From: Daphnia carinata
Lineage: Eukaryota > Arthropoda > Branchiopoda > Diplostraca > Daphniidae
DNA length: 64,000 nt
Assembly: GCF_022539665.2 (NCBI RefSeq)
Contig: NC_081339.1
Coordinates: 5,384,017 to 5,448,016, forward strand
Direction: 5' to 3'
In this document: positions 28,204 to 40,714 of the stretch, piece after piece
How the letters are laid out: each line of letters opens with the position of its first letter
Position numbering within the stretch: the stretch's first letter is position 1
Position numbers and translations under genes: made by a program
Notes under the pieces: model-generated
Database searches by the model: none
What the model saw: only the letters and a program-made list of their open reading frames with translations
What the model was told of the DNA's origin: nothing

Positions 28204-29443
28204 GATTGACTTGATGGTGATCTAGATCAGTGACAAAGTTGTTCAGCTTTGATGTTTGAAAAACACAAAGATTTCAAATTAAATTTCTTCCTCAACAACA
28301 TAAAACATGTTTTGTTATAGGAATTAACTAGATATACAACTAAGGTACACTGCTTAATAAGTCTGTTTTAATTTTATTGTTTTCTCATTTAGCAACTGTG
28401 AGGAATAACCTTAAGTCTTACCAACCAAATAGTTTATGACAGCCTGTGTTTTTAAATAAAATTTTTGTTTTTATATACGTCAGGAACTGTGTGAATTTAC
28501 AAGTCTAGGGTCATTTTGCTCTTGTTTCTATTTGTTGGAAGAACTTGACCAATAGCAACAAGAGACCAGTAGTTATGCTTTATATATTTTTGTGCAAGAG
28601 TATAAACGTGTTATCCTAGCCCTAATTAAAACGAAAACGAGATTTTTCTGCTAAGATTCTCACCCGAAGAGTGCCAACCGGTTCACTTCCAAGTCACCCA
28701 AAAAACTCAACAACTCCTTCAAGCTATTGCTGGAAGTGTAGAGGATGCTCTAGCTCCATTCAATTTACTAGAAATGGCCAGCGCACGTGGTCGTTTCTTT
28801 GGCTCGTTTCGCTAGAGCGATCCAGCACTAGCGCGATGGAGCGCAAATATTCCGTATATTTGAAAACGGTTTGCGACCGGTAGATGGCTTCACGGAAAAA
28901 CAGAAAAAAGGTCGATTTCTTTTGGGGGGGGGGGGGGGGGGAGAGTAAAACAGATTGCCAAACTATCAGACTCTTACATGGCATGTGTAATTTCATAAAT
29001 AAGGAAATCAATTATGAAGTATTTAGTACTTCCACATTTTCCTTACTATCCCTATTACATCCGCCTGCAAGCTGTGCCAAACAAGGACGACATGGCCTAC
29101 CATCTAGTGAGTACACGAAACACTGGCATTCATGTTTGACAGTGACAGCTCTTCAATGGATTAGCCTGGCGTGCAGTGTGCATATTTTGTTTGCTCGTTG
29201 TATTATATGTGCGTGACTTAGGGATTCTTCCGCACGTTTGCAGTTTTTATGTTGCGTCGTAAAAATCAACGTTTGACCAGTTTTTACTTTTAATCACCAA
29301 ACTTCTACTTACTTATCGGTTTCTTCTATGTAATCCATTGTGTGTCAGCGCAAACTGTGCAATTGCTAACCTACTGATGGATGTACACAATGGATATGTT
29401 TTAATTTCTACCAGATGATCAAATTTTGTCGTCGTTTGTTAAA
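28204..29443. other. Divergent intergenic region upstream of YIF1 and the Ig/FN3 gene
   Basis: No supported gene. The frame 28671-28883 has no domain. An 18-nt poly(G) tract sits at about 28924-28941 and may be a sequencing-difficult spot. A candidate leader-exon acceptor for the Ig/FN3 gene (tttctaccag) ends at 29414. Confidence 0.45.
28924..28941. repeat. Poly(G) tract, about 18 nt
   Basis: Long G runs of this size are uncommon and can form G-quadruplexes or mark assembly uncertainty. It is not in any gene I call. Confidence 0.8.
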
Positions 29444-30724
29444 ATGGCCAAAGCACTATTCTATTTACTTTGTGTGTGGTGGTGTGCGTGTTCTGCTTCC
29501 CAAGTTGACGATGTTTCAGTGGCCCATGTCTATGCAGATGTGGGATCCAATGTGTCTCTACCGTGTCTACCACAGTCTCTCAGATCTAACACACAGGATT
29601 ACATTCCTGCTGTTAGTGAGAACACTCTTTTGCTTTGGATTAGAGAAGGCAAAACACTTCAGCACAGTAGGGTTGAAGAAAACGGTATCCTCACATTGAC
29701 CAAAATCAGCAGAGCAGATGCTGGTCTGTACACATGTCAGGCAGAAGAATCTTTTGGTTATTCAGAGGGGACATTTACCAGAAATGTTGCCCAAGTGGAG
29801 CTTCATGTGAAAAGTAATTCCGACACAAACCATACAAAACCATAATCTTGTCAATGTACCTTTTTGAAAATTGTATAATTTCAGCAACACCACCAGCTCC
29901 AGCCTATTTGACGGTTTACCCATCATCAGTGTTAGCTCTAGTCACATGGAAGTTGAATAGCACAGGGGGTTACCCAATAAAATCAATCTCAGTGATCTAT
30001 CAAGAAGTCACAGATGATTGGAATAATCCGGCCTGGCATCGGACGTATCCCGAAGAACTGAAGCCATCTATTGTAATATTTTTAAATTTTGATATTTCAT
30101 TCGTTTAACATTAATTGTGATTAAAATCCAATGTCAGACACAAGTGGAGATTTACAAACTGCATCCAAACACGACATACAAATTCAGAGTATGGGCATCA
30201 AACAAACTAGGCCCAGGAGACTATGCAGAAGTTATGGCCACTACCAAAGATTCACTTGATGATCAAGGTACATATACATTTCGGTCCCATTAATTAAGTA
30301 ATATTAAAAACATTTGTATTATGTCCTTGAAGTCCATGGAAGTCATCTGCTGACGTCAAGTTATGAACGCTTTCAATCAAGTCCTTGGATCCTCACCCTA
30401 GCAGTGCTCATCGGTTCAGTAGGATTCACTGTTTTGGTGTTGGCTTTCTTTCTGCTCCAGAATCGCAGAATGTGTTCGAGAAGTAAGTCGTGCCACTGTA
30501 GATTACCCAAGCCACCCACATCATCTTTCTCACATTTCTTCTGAAAAACAGGAAGGACATATGACTCATCAGACGATATGGAACTTGTGACAAACATCAT
30601 TGTGAACCCCAACTATCAGGCGGAGAATGACCGCACCCTTTTGACCAACGAAGGCCACAACGATCGTCAAGCGCTTTTGACATGCAACTTCATAGTCCCT
30701 CGTCGCCCAGCAGTTTGTTTATAA
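29444..30724 (+). CDS. Single-pass receptor-like protein with Ig and fibronectin III domains
   Basis: Five exons, 29444-29813, 29885-30072, 30138-30267, 30333-30482 and 30552-30724, give 336 residues. A signal peptide (KALFYLLCVWWCACSAS) is followed by one Ig-type domain: VSLPC holds the first Cys, WIREG the Trp, and ADAGLYTCQAEE the second Cys. An FN3 domain spans about residues 125-225, with LTVYPSSVLALVTWKLN, YPIKSISVIYQE and TTYKFRVWASNKLGPG. A hydrophobic segment, WILTLAVLIGSVGFTVLVLAFFL, crosses the membrane, leaving a cytosolic tail of about 65 residues with DSSDDMELVTNIIVNPNY. I do not recognise a named orthologue. Cell-surface recognition or adhesion is inferred from architecture. 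AATAAA hexamers at 31380 and 31403 suggest a long 3' UTR. Confidence 0.85.
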
Positions 30725-31613
30725 AGTCCACTTTTATACATATTCAGCTCTCTGTCTCCTGGCAGCACCCTCATATTGTTAAATTAATAACAATTGCGCA
30801 ATCCACTGGCTTCCCTACTGTTATCCACCTGATTGCCACATTGTCAGCCACGTAGAAATCGCCACTTCATTCGGCGTGTTGGTTAAGTTTTCTCATAACC
30901 AACTACTAATCTATTGTTGAAATTTGTGTTCATGACCCCATATGGATCTGTTTTCAATACTCTCTCTGCTAAACTTACTATCGATCCAAATGCCTTTTTT
31001 GGTTTTTCCTTAGTGGGAATCATTTTCGTCCCCGCACTCGCTTGTTGCAATTGGAGGATTTTGCACTTCTAGTCGACACATTTTCCCGTCTTGTCCTCTT
31101 TTCTCTTTCATTCTCTATTCCTTATATAACGCAATTGTATTTGAAACAACGGCCTTTGATGTAAACCGTGCATCGTCCCGCGAAATAACTCAACGTGAAC
31201 AGGAACAAATCGTTTCGTCTTATTTAGCCATTTTAGATTGTTTGTTCATCCATCCACGCATTACGTATCCACACTATGCTGCACTTCGTTTAAACACGCA
31301 TCCACCTACGAGTCCCTCATGCTCGCATAGCCCTGCCCCTGATAGCAGGTTTGAATTTTTTTTTTTTAAGAGAAGGAGTAATAAACCTGAATGAAGTGTG
31401 CGAATAAACGTAAAATATTGTCACCACATGCGGTCCCTTCAATGCATTAGGATGTTACTTGGATACTGGAATTTAAACTTTTCCAGTATGTGGGACGAGG
31501 CCGTCACGATCCCTCAATAGTAAAAATTAAAAAAAATAAGTACTGGACAATAGAGACTGTCGCTGTAAGTCTTATGCGATGAAGTCATCGCAAATTTTTC
31601 CCTACGGCTCCAG

Positions 31614-31621
31614 TGACGTCA
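31614..31621. promoter_or_regulatory. Palindromic CRE (TGACGTCA), distal
   Basis: A perfect CREB/ATF site about 0.7 kb upstream of the testin start codon. A second copy lies at 32142-32149. Function is inferred. Confidence 0.45.
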
Positions 31622-32141
31622 GTTTCCTCGGTATCCCCTCACATCATTTTTACATTAACGATTCTGACGAAATGTGATAAGAGAAAAATAAATCTCTGCC
31701 GTTTCTTAAGAGTTACGTACGCGCTTTAATTACAATGGCAACGCCAAATGACGCGATCCTCACGAATGAGATAAGCCTCCGCTAGATGGCAGTAGTAGAA
31801 AACCGGCGTTCTTCTTTTCAGTCGAGTGTTCAACATCCGCCTGTTATATTACTACACATACAATACTGCACTCCCTCTCCCCTCGACTCTCTCTCACTCT
31901 TACTCCAAACCATCTGTCCTTCTTTACAACCCTGGATCTATTCAGTACCGCTCAAGTGAGCACATAGTGAACGTCGGAATCGCGCCTACTGCATACGGTT
32001 CTTTGCTGTCTCTGCCGACGCATGCTGGGTGACCAACGTTTGCATTCCCGACTCCCCTCCTTTTTTCTTTTTTGTGTTTGCGTGCGTACAGCAATAAGGA
32101 AAAAGAAAATATACCATCGGTGAAACGTGTCAAGAAGAACT

Positions 32142-32149
32142 GACGTCAT
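32142..32149. promoter_or_regulatory. Palindromic CRE (TGACGTCA), proximal
   Basis: A perfect site 165 bp upstream of the testin ATG; see the distal copy at 31614-31621. Confidence 0.45.
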
Positions 32150-32313
32150 TCCAGGATTCGTCTACCATTGACAGATAGGAACGAAAAAAACAAACAAAAA
32201 CAATTAGCGACCTAAGCTAATCTGCAGACGACTGATTACACAAGTGTGTGATAAGGATTGTACACGTCTTTTACCTTATTGTTGAGAAAGGTTTTCCATT
32301 TTCAACGCAGACA

Positions 32314-35001
32314 ATGGCCGTCCAACAAGGATTGAGTCTCCTGAATTTGGAAAATAAAACAAGACAGGTAAATGGGTCAATTTAGATCAAATCTGGGATT
32401 TCCCCCCCCCCCAAAAAAAAACTTATCATTCTTTTTTGTGTTGGTTTAGCAACCAAAAATCGCTCACGAACAAGGCGCCGGATCGCAGTGCACGAAATGC
32501 GGGCCCAAATGTGCTGGATTCGATCTCCATTACTGGAGGTGATTAGAAAGTTATTATTATTTTTTTTTTACACATCAATGTTATCAAATAAGATTTCAAA
32601 TGTTTTGAAAATAGGAAAATATGCCGAAATTGCCGTTGTGGTAAGGAGAATCACTTGGTGACGGATGAAGATCAGTCGAGCCGATTAGTCCGTCTGTTGG
32701 ACAGTCCGTATTTATCGAAAACGGAAACAATTCCAATCCATCTGAAAGGAAGTCCAACGGCGAGCCGACCAACCAAATTGAGTTTCAGTACGCCACCTGC
32801 CGTGGCAATGGATGCTCCGGCTAGTCCGCTGGATTGGCTACCGCCAACAGCTGACTCGCAATTAGCCGCTAAATACATTGAACAACTTCCAATTGCAAAG
32901 CAACCCATTACCGGTAGCAAAGCGGCTGTTGACCGCAAAATAGCTCTCGACCGTCAGTTGCCGTCGCACGACCTCGATCCAGACCAATGCCAGTCCCTGT
33001 CTGCCAATGAGAAACGAAAGTAAAGGAATTTTTCAATTTGTTTTCATATCATTTCGAACGCTAAAACTGACCTTGTTTGCATTGCTTGATTGTTTTCGCA
33101 TTTCTTCTTAATGTCCCCAAAAATCAATAGGATGGAAGAGTATGTCAAGAACGTCAAACAATACGTTGTGGGTCAAGGATTGATTCAAGAGTGTCCACCG
33201 CGAATGGGGAAACTTCCACCTCCGCCACCGCAATTGGACCGCATTCTGGGCGAGAAAGTCAGTCATTTAACTATGCAAGAATCTGGCGCTGCGAAACCTA
33301 TTCAAAATAGACCGATTCCATCGTTCGTCACGGCTAAGCCGTTCGTCAAAGCCGAAGGTCCATCGGTGGATCAAATTAGGCGGATGGCGACTAAGCCTCA
33401 CGCTGGGATGGATGCTGAACAATTTCATGATTTACCTCCACCGCCGCCGGATATGTTGATGGATGATCCACCGTCTCCGGCTCCTCCTCTGCCGCCACCG
33501 CCACCTATTCCGCAATTGGCGGTGGAATCCGACAACGCGGCGGAACAACCCAGAAACAGACGCCAGGATCCGGTGATGGATTTCTTTGATTTTTTGGATG
33601 AACAGGAAGGCAAAAAATTGCCGGGCAAATTGAGATCGCCATTTTTGCACCAGGCGGCCGCGTCCGGCACTTTCAATTCGACAGCCAGGCCGTACGGAGC
33701 ATCTCCTGGTACGTCGCCCAAGTTGAACCAACGCAATAAAGTTGGCATGGTTACATCATCGGCTGGCGTAGCTGCGGTCGCTGGAACCGCAACCGGAAGT
33801 CGGGGTTCGTCTCCGAGATTAGGAGCACGTGACGGAATCCAAATTCCACCGGCTTCGGGATCCGGGTCTTTACCCACCAACAGCAATCAAGCGCCGCGTC
33901 GATTACTAACGACCGATTTCGATTATTTTCCGGAACAAGTGGCGACATCTAATGCCAACAACAATCAAGTGCCTATTCTTCAAAATATCAACAACAATAA
34001 TCAATCACCTTCGACGAGTAGACGTCCATTATCTGGCCAACTTCCACAGCAACTGCGCGAACAGCAACATCCGTCGTCTTCTGTCCAGCATCAAAGCCAA
34101 CAGAAGGCCAATAGCGGACAGGATAACAATAAATATGTGACAGGTCAAATACCTGCTCCTCCAGTCCAGCACACCGACAACATCCAACAAGAGGTTGTTT
34201 TCCAAGATCCGGAAGGCCAGAACGCATGGTCGTGCCGGAAATGCAGTCAGCCCATTGAAGCCGGAACTGTGGCCATTTTCGCCGAAAGAGCCGGCAGCGA
34301 TAAATGTTGGCACCCGCAGTGTTTCCAATGTTCCATTTGCCACGTAAGTCATTCTTGCAGTTTTTGTCGCTCTTTGCCGCTAGATGGCTCTCTGATCGCT
34401 TTCTCCCCCCCTCTCTCATTTCTATGATGCATTTAGGAAATGCTGGCGGATTTGATTTATTTTTTCGCGGATGACGACGTGTTCTGCGGCCGTCACTACG
34501 CGGAAAAGATGGAAATTCCGCGCTGCAAAGCCTGCGACGAATTGATTTTCGCGCCAGAGTACACGAGCGCCGAGGGAGCCAGTTGGCACATGGATCATTT
34601 CTGCTGTTGGCTCTGCGACACTCCGCTGGCCGGCCATCAATACACGCCGATCGAAGGCCAGCCGCACTGCCTCGATTGCTACCAGAAGAAATACGGCAAG
34701 GTTAGATCACATAACACATATAAAACAAAAAAGTAATAGCACGCCATTGTGTAACCCTCGTTTTACCGGATGTGTGTGTCTACAGGATTGTTACGAGTGC
34801 AAGAAGCCAATCCGAGCGGAAGAAACGCGAGTTAGTCACGGCGAGATGAACTGGCACAATACGGCCAGTTGCTTCAAGTGTCGCCAGTGTCAAACGTCCA
34901 TGATGAATCGCCAGTTCATCTTGAAGAACGGCCACATCTATTGCTCCAGAGAGTGCCTCGTTCAGCATTCGCAATGCCAGGCGCAGCCAGTCCTAGTCTG
35001 A
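32314..35001 (+). CDS. TES: Testin: PET and three LIM domains, with a long proline-rich linker
   Basis: Six exons, 32314-32367, 32450-32538, 32615-33019, 33131-34343, 34437-34700 and 34786-35001, give 746 residues. The N-terminal cysteine-rich segment (GAGSQCTKCGPKCAGFDLHYWR, KICRNCRCGKENH) and PET domain (WLPPTADSQLAAKYIEQLP, AVDRKIALDRQLPSHDLDP) match testin. Three LIM domains follow at about residues 525-740: CRKCSQPIEAG..CWHPQCFQCSICHEML, CKACDELIFAPEYT..CCWLCDTPL and CYECKKPI..CFKCRQCQTSM. Human testin is 421 residues. The extra roughly 320 residues lie between PET and LIM1 and contain several LPPPPP runs plus Gln/Asn-rich sequence. Testins sit at focal adhesions and cell contacts and regulate actin through Ena/VASP and zyxin. 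Exon 4, at 1.2 kb, encodes the whole linker. Confidence 0.9.
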
Positions 35002-38000
35002 AAACAAATGGAAAACTGAGTAATGAAATATACGATATAAAATCAACTATCTCCGGAGCTCTCGCTGTGTCTCTCTCGCTCACCGATGCCAGCGGCATTA
35101 CATTCTACCTTGTCTTGTTTTGCTATTTCTTCGTTGGTTATCATCTCTCCATTTTTGTTTGTTGGTCTCTTGTTGTTTCCATTCCTATCACATCTTCCAT
35201 TTTACTTATTCCGGCTTCAGTATGGACATTCAGACAATCCAGTCGGGGAAAAAAGAATAAATACAATAATTGGAATATCAGAAATTTAGAATAATGTTTC
35301 TCTTACCCGGCACTGAGCTCGTAACGCCAAGAGAAATCCAGCAGGTTCCTCATCTCTCCGGTCAGCTGACACACGAGCCAATCAAGTTAAGCGCCGTACC
35401 CTCCTTCGGTTAGGGACACAAAGTCAATATCGGTCCATCACAGGGCGTATTGTTATTCCTGTCTTGCCGATGGAAAGACACAGACACCATACAACTCTGC
35501 CCCCCCCCCCCCCCCCATTGGTCTTTCCTGCTGGACGCATGTCTATCGTCTGCAGCAACAATTCACGAAAGAAAAATCATGTCAGCAGAGGCCAATCTTT
35601 TTTGTTCTCGTATTAGCAATTAAGATCACCAAGAGCGATCCATCAGCTGCCCTAATAATGATCACTCCTGATGGAACCCCCAACCACCACAATCCTCTGG
35701 TCCATTTTCATCACTCTTAATCAGTGTCGCAAGCCCCCGGCGAAACCTCGCAGAGCAACGCACTCTTCCATCGTCCCTGGAAAAAAGAAAAAACTAAGCA
35801 AAGGGTGGTGGTATAAAGAAATGTCACAGTTGTTATACATACACAGTTTGGTGTGTTTCGGGAAAAAAAGGGGGTTTTCCTCTTAACACACATCAAAGCC
35901 AGCCGAGGAATGGAGTTTCCCATCGATCGATCAGTCGAACGAGTTGCCAGGGCAACGGATCCCACAGTCTGCAAATGCAGCTTGGGTACATAGGGAGAAT
36001 CTATCGAGGGGAATACGTATATGCATATGCGGGAGCTTCAGGAAGAGTAAATTTACACAGACAACAACAAGGAATCTTACTGATGTGGATCTAAGTGGAT
36101 AGAAAAGCGATGAATGCCCATCTACACCACGCGTCTCTCTTTCAACCATTTACTTCTTCAACTCACGCCACTTGCCATTTTCTCACCCCTACTTCCTCAG
36201 GAGGAGATGGTAAACGGCTGTTGTTGGCCAAACTTTTAGCTCAAGTTGTCTGTTGAGGGGGCCGAAAAAAAAAAGAAACTAAAAAAAGAAGATGAAAGAA
36301 AAAGGTAAGATTGATGGTGTGCCAATACCGCGCTACGTTCAATCAATTGGACACGAAGACGTAATCCAAATATTTGCTGCACACAGTCCAGCATAGGAAG
36401 AATCTTTTCAATCACGGAGCTGCTCGTCGTCTCATCATCTTCAGATCTCTCGCCGTATGGCAATATAGATAGAAAGAATTTGGTAGGGTGTGAGTGACTT
36501 GCCAAACGGAAACGTAATCTTTTTTTTTTCCCAGTTCCGGAATATATAAGAAAAAAAGAATAAGACCTTTTATAGGACTCTTTTTCTTCTTCTTCTTCCG
36601 TTCGGATGTTGTGCTGTGGTCTTTTGCGCGCCGCGCGCTTGCGTGCATTTTGCTACCGAGCCCGGCATATCCGATGTGGACCCCCTCCCATCTCCTCTTT
36701 GCCCCTTTTTGTGTCCCAGAACTCCACCCACACAAACTAACATGCACACAACACACACAGTATAAGTTGCTCCAACTCGTTAACGAACAACATTCCGGTT
36801 TAGTAGCCGGACAGTTCTGGATACAGCAGTTTAACGTGTGTGTGTGCGTTTCCCTTTTTACCCAAAGTGAAATGATGAAAAGATTTTAAAATTCACACGG
36901 GATGTGCCGCTAAAAAAAAAAAAAATGAAAGAAAATGAATTTAATAATATTCTTTAGAAGATAAAAATACCTTGTGTGAAAATCGGTTTCGGTGTGTGTA
37001 AGGGCAGGGGGCGATAACAACCCAAATCTCTTTCCCCTTCCTTTTTTAAGTGCATAAGCGGCTTGAGTGTTGCATACTAAGTGTCATCACCGCTTTTTGG
37101 ACACACAATACGTCCTTCTCTTTCAATGGATGAGCCCTTTTATCGTCTTTTGTGCTCTTGTCGGAGGAATCTTTCGCAATTCTCTTGATGTGAGCAGCGG
37201 AATCCGACGGAGGGCAACAGGAGCGGCACACAAGAAGAGACGCGACACAGTGCGAGAATGCATTCCCATTCTTTCTTTCTATTTCCTTCATCTAGCCTCT
37301 GTGTTTTTAGAAGCAATTCTTGTTTCCTATATATAGAGATAACATATGTAGGGATAGGCAGTCGGCAGCAAGAGAAAAAAAATCAATACCTTTCTAGTGT
37401 TTCCATGTGCCCAGCTCTTCTAGGCTTGTAGAGCGAAGGCCGCAGTAGCTCCATAAACTTGACAATAGCGTTTCCTCCTTTTTGCGAGCCTTTCCCTCTC
37501 TCAAACATTCAAAAAAAAAACGCAACCACAACAAGCGCCACAGTGTCTCTTGTACAATGGGGTGAAGGAAAGGCAAGTCCTTTTGCCGGACGCTTTTTGG
37601 AAGGGACGGATTGACGTGCGTAAAAGAGGCGGAGGTCAAGAGCATTCATCCATTAGGATCCATATTCATCCAAGTTGCCCTAACCCTTTGGGATTTTTCT
37701 TTCTGACCGCAACTAGCGAATTTCCCTTCAGGGAATGCTCGCCGTGATAACAAACGGCTACATCCTCAAGCAAATAAAGCAAGTTATCGAGTTTTTTTTT
37801 TTTCGAGTCGTTATTCTTCCAGTTTCCCACAGTCTATTCTTTTCCAGTTCCTGAAGATACAAGAGAACATGTACCCGTTGTATCGATTGTCCATGCTAGA
37901 AAAAAAACCAAAAAAAAAAAAAAAACTATTAGTGGGTAGAGTACAAAGACAAAACATGAATTATAATAACAATAGTGAGAATTGAAAACCCTCTAAAAGC

Positions 38001-38503
38001 CAACCTCCACTACTTCTCCCTGTGGCACACTTTTGATATTCGCTACTAATGAGACTATCAACGTACCGTGCGCTATTATAATCTCTCCTCCTTTTTTTTC
38101 TTTTCGAACTTGCACATTCTCTCATTAACTAGTTGTCGCTTCCAGCATCCAATTTCTCTGCCCGAGAAAGTTTCATCTTCATCAAAGCGTCAGCAATCAT
38201 CTATTCACAATCATTCGCTTAGTTTTTTTTTAATGTTTGTTCTTCGTTAGCTGTGGAATAGGCAAAGATAATTTAGTGCCTCTGCTCTTTTTCATGCAGA
38301 GCATTTTGGAACTAGGAAATGATAGAATAAAAAAATATATAATTGGATTGTAAGCTGCTTTTTTGCCCGTCCCGCTCATTCAAACGCAAAATTTTATGAA
38401 AGCTGTCGTTTCTGTTTACCTTCTTTTGTGCGCATGTGTCGACTTCATTCTTTTCTTCATCCTGACTTGTTATTTTCTTGTCATCCACTTATGTAAAGAA
38501 GAG
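35002..38503. other. Long intergenic region, testin to K2P-A; no gene recognised
   Basis: This 3.5 kb shows CT-rich and homopolymer sequence including 17 C at 35500-35516. Open frames such as 36412-36756 (-) and 37067-37336 (+) carry no domain and no convincing splice sites. Part may be a 5' leader or intron of K2P-A. I see nothing I can name. Confidence 0.4.
35500..35516. repeat. Poly(C) tract, about 17 nt
   Basis: Simple sequence in the testin 3' flank; the exact length may be unreliable. Confidence 0.8.
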
Positions 38504-40714
38504 ATGAATAATGAATGGAATTATGCAGATCACGGCTTTGAAGGTGGCGTCATGGAAAACGGCTGCAGGGGCGATAGTATGAAACGGCCACCGAAAAACA
38601 CTCGGCGACCGGGCGCGGACTGCCGCAGTTCGTCCGCTAAAATCTCTTTGATGTTGTTCTTCTTGGCGTACGTCTCAATGGGCGCCTACGTCTTTATGCT
38701 GATCGAGGCTTCGTCATCGTCTACTCATTTCTATCATCAACACTCGCCGCCGACAGAAGAGATTAGGACAGCAATAGAGGGAACGTTGCTGACCACATCA
38801 GAACCTACAACAACAACAATTGATGGGATCTCAGATACCTCTAATGCTGCAGACGTGACCCAAATGAAGGACTTGATGACTCGCCAAGTGCTTGATAAAT
38901 TGTGGGATATTACGGAAAATTTGAATATCTTGTACAAAGAGAACTGGACTCGGCTGGCTGCCGGCGAGATTTACCGTTTTCACGAAACGATGTATCTGTG
39001 GATGAAGAAGGATTGTAATAATCGGCGAAAATCTCAGGAAATGATGGTAGTTGGACATCAACTTACCACAGCATCTACTCCAGCATCTGCCACTGCTGGC
39101 CATCGTCAGCACATTTCCACTGTCAAGTGGAATTATCCCACTGCATTTCTGTACGCTCTCTCTGTCATTACCACTCTGGGTAAGTGGAGTCTTAAAGGAT
39201 TATATTGCACCAACAACAACCTGCAACAAAAAAACAACAATTCTCTGAGTCATTCATTGTCATCATAGTCTAGTAGCATTGTGTTTTAAGCAAGAGGAGT
39301 ATTTCCCTTTGCAATCACACCAATTGTTTTAAACTGAAATGCAAATACCATTTCATTGTGGAGGAAAGGCAAGCTTGCTCTAACTATCTGAACGTGACCA
39401 TCTCACAGATGGAATTGTCACAGTTCAGTTCATCTACACACGACACAGACATTAATATGTACATATATAGGGGGTAAACAACTTGAATGATTATACCAAA
39501 AGTCGGTGATGATTCGCTTGTGTGTGCTGTGTAAATAACTGCGTCACCCCGTGCTGAGGCACCGACAACCACGAGGGGCTCTTTTCAAACATGAAAACCA
39601 TGTAATTTCTTTTGTTCGTCAGTTAGCGAGATGAGACACAAGTCAAACGCTATTCAAAGGTCCAAAGTGGGAAACCTATCAAGGGAATTAAAAAAAAAAA
39701 AACTCGATTTCCTCTTCAATGTTCTCATATAATATAATCAATCACCCAACACAAACGACGACGACGACGACGTGAATGGCGCTTAAATCTCGGCAAACCC
39801 AAAACATCTTTTTGAAATATGTAAATCAAAACAAGTTGCCAGATTGTTTGTTATTGATATCCAAACAAGCGATTCAGTAGAATTTTCTTTTCTAAAAATG
39901 TTTTATGTATTTTTCTTTCTTCCTTTTTTTTTTCCGATTAGGTTCGTGCCCAGTGATTCCCGAATCAAACGAAGGCAAAATTCTAACTATTCTCTACGCT
40001 GCTTTCGGCATACCTCTGCTTTTGTTTTACCTGACTGCTGTGGGTTCGACATTTTCTTCTTGTTTGATGCAATGCCCATTATTGGATTTTCGATATCGCT
40101 CGTCATCATCTCCGTCAACGCGACGGCGACGAGATCAGCTCTCATCCGTTGCTTCGGGCCATAACATGTCGGCAGTGCCAACAGTAGTAATGACAACACG
40201 TCTCGACTCATCTCTGAGCCACCATCAGCAGCCGAACGAATTGTTATTCCATCATCCGATGAAAACGGCCGCCGTCATCGTCAAAGATGACGAGTCGATC
40301 GAGGCAACATCGTCGACATCGAGCAGTAACGACGCCAACAGGCGTGTGTTAAGGATCCACTCCTTTTGGCCCCCACTCTTATGCTTGATACTGATTCTCA
40401 TCTTCATCGCTTCCGGCACCTGCGTCTTTAGTTCACTCATGTCCTTGTCTACGATGGATGCATTACTGCTCAGCTTTATGCTCTTGACAACAACGGGCAT
40501 CCCAGACGCCCATTCAGTCGTATGGACTGGACAATCGTCATGGCCGTTAATGGCAGTTTCAATTTACATTTTTCTCGCCCTGACGTTGTGCTCCATCTGT
40601 TTCAGTTTGATCTACGAGTGGCTCTTGTCTGAAGGACCCTCAGTCAATTCCTGCGAACCCTCAGTTGATAGTGAAGGAACTCGTCATCGAAGATCCAATA
40701 GCCTCCGTTCCTGA
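38504..40714 (+). CDS. Two-pore-domain potassium channel-like protein with degenerate selectivity filters
   Basis: Two exons, 38504-39179 and 39942-40714, give 482 residues. The K2P layout is clear: M1 (ISLMLFFLAYVSMGAYVFMLIE), a long extracellular cap, pore helix 1 (FLYALSVITTLG), M2 (ILTILYAAFGIPLLLFYLTAVG), M3 (LLCLILILIFIASGTCVF), pore helix 2 (ALLLSFMLLTTTG) and M4. The intron splits the first glycine of filter 1, as in K2P-B. But filter 1 reads G-S-C instead of G-Y-G, and filter 2 reads G-I-P-D instead of G-F-G-D. A potassium-selective pore is therefore doubtful. The start is uncertain: ATG 38504 gives a normal cytosolic N-terminus, while in-frame ATG 38396 would add a hydrophobic segment that is more likely leader sequence. 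It lies tail to tail with K2P-B. Confidence 0.85.

Larger units (their letters stand above)
30725..32313. other. 3' UTR of the Ig/FN3 gene and promoter of testin
   Basis: The first 0.7 kb probably belongs to the Ig/FN3 transcript, ending at hexamers 31380-31385 or 31403-31408. The rest is upstream of testin and includes two perfect TGACGTCA sites and an arthropod-type initiator TCAGT at 31818. No coding frame is supported. Confidence 0.5.

Noticed and set aside
28671-28883. Short frame between YIF1 and the Ig/FN3 gene
   Set aside because: Composition is random and no homology is recognised; no convincing splice sites.
36236-37645. Several minus-strand frames in the testin-K2P gap
   Set aside because: They contain poly-Phe/Ser/Lys segments from homopolymers and show no family motif.
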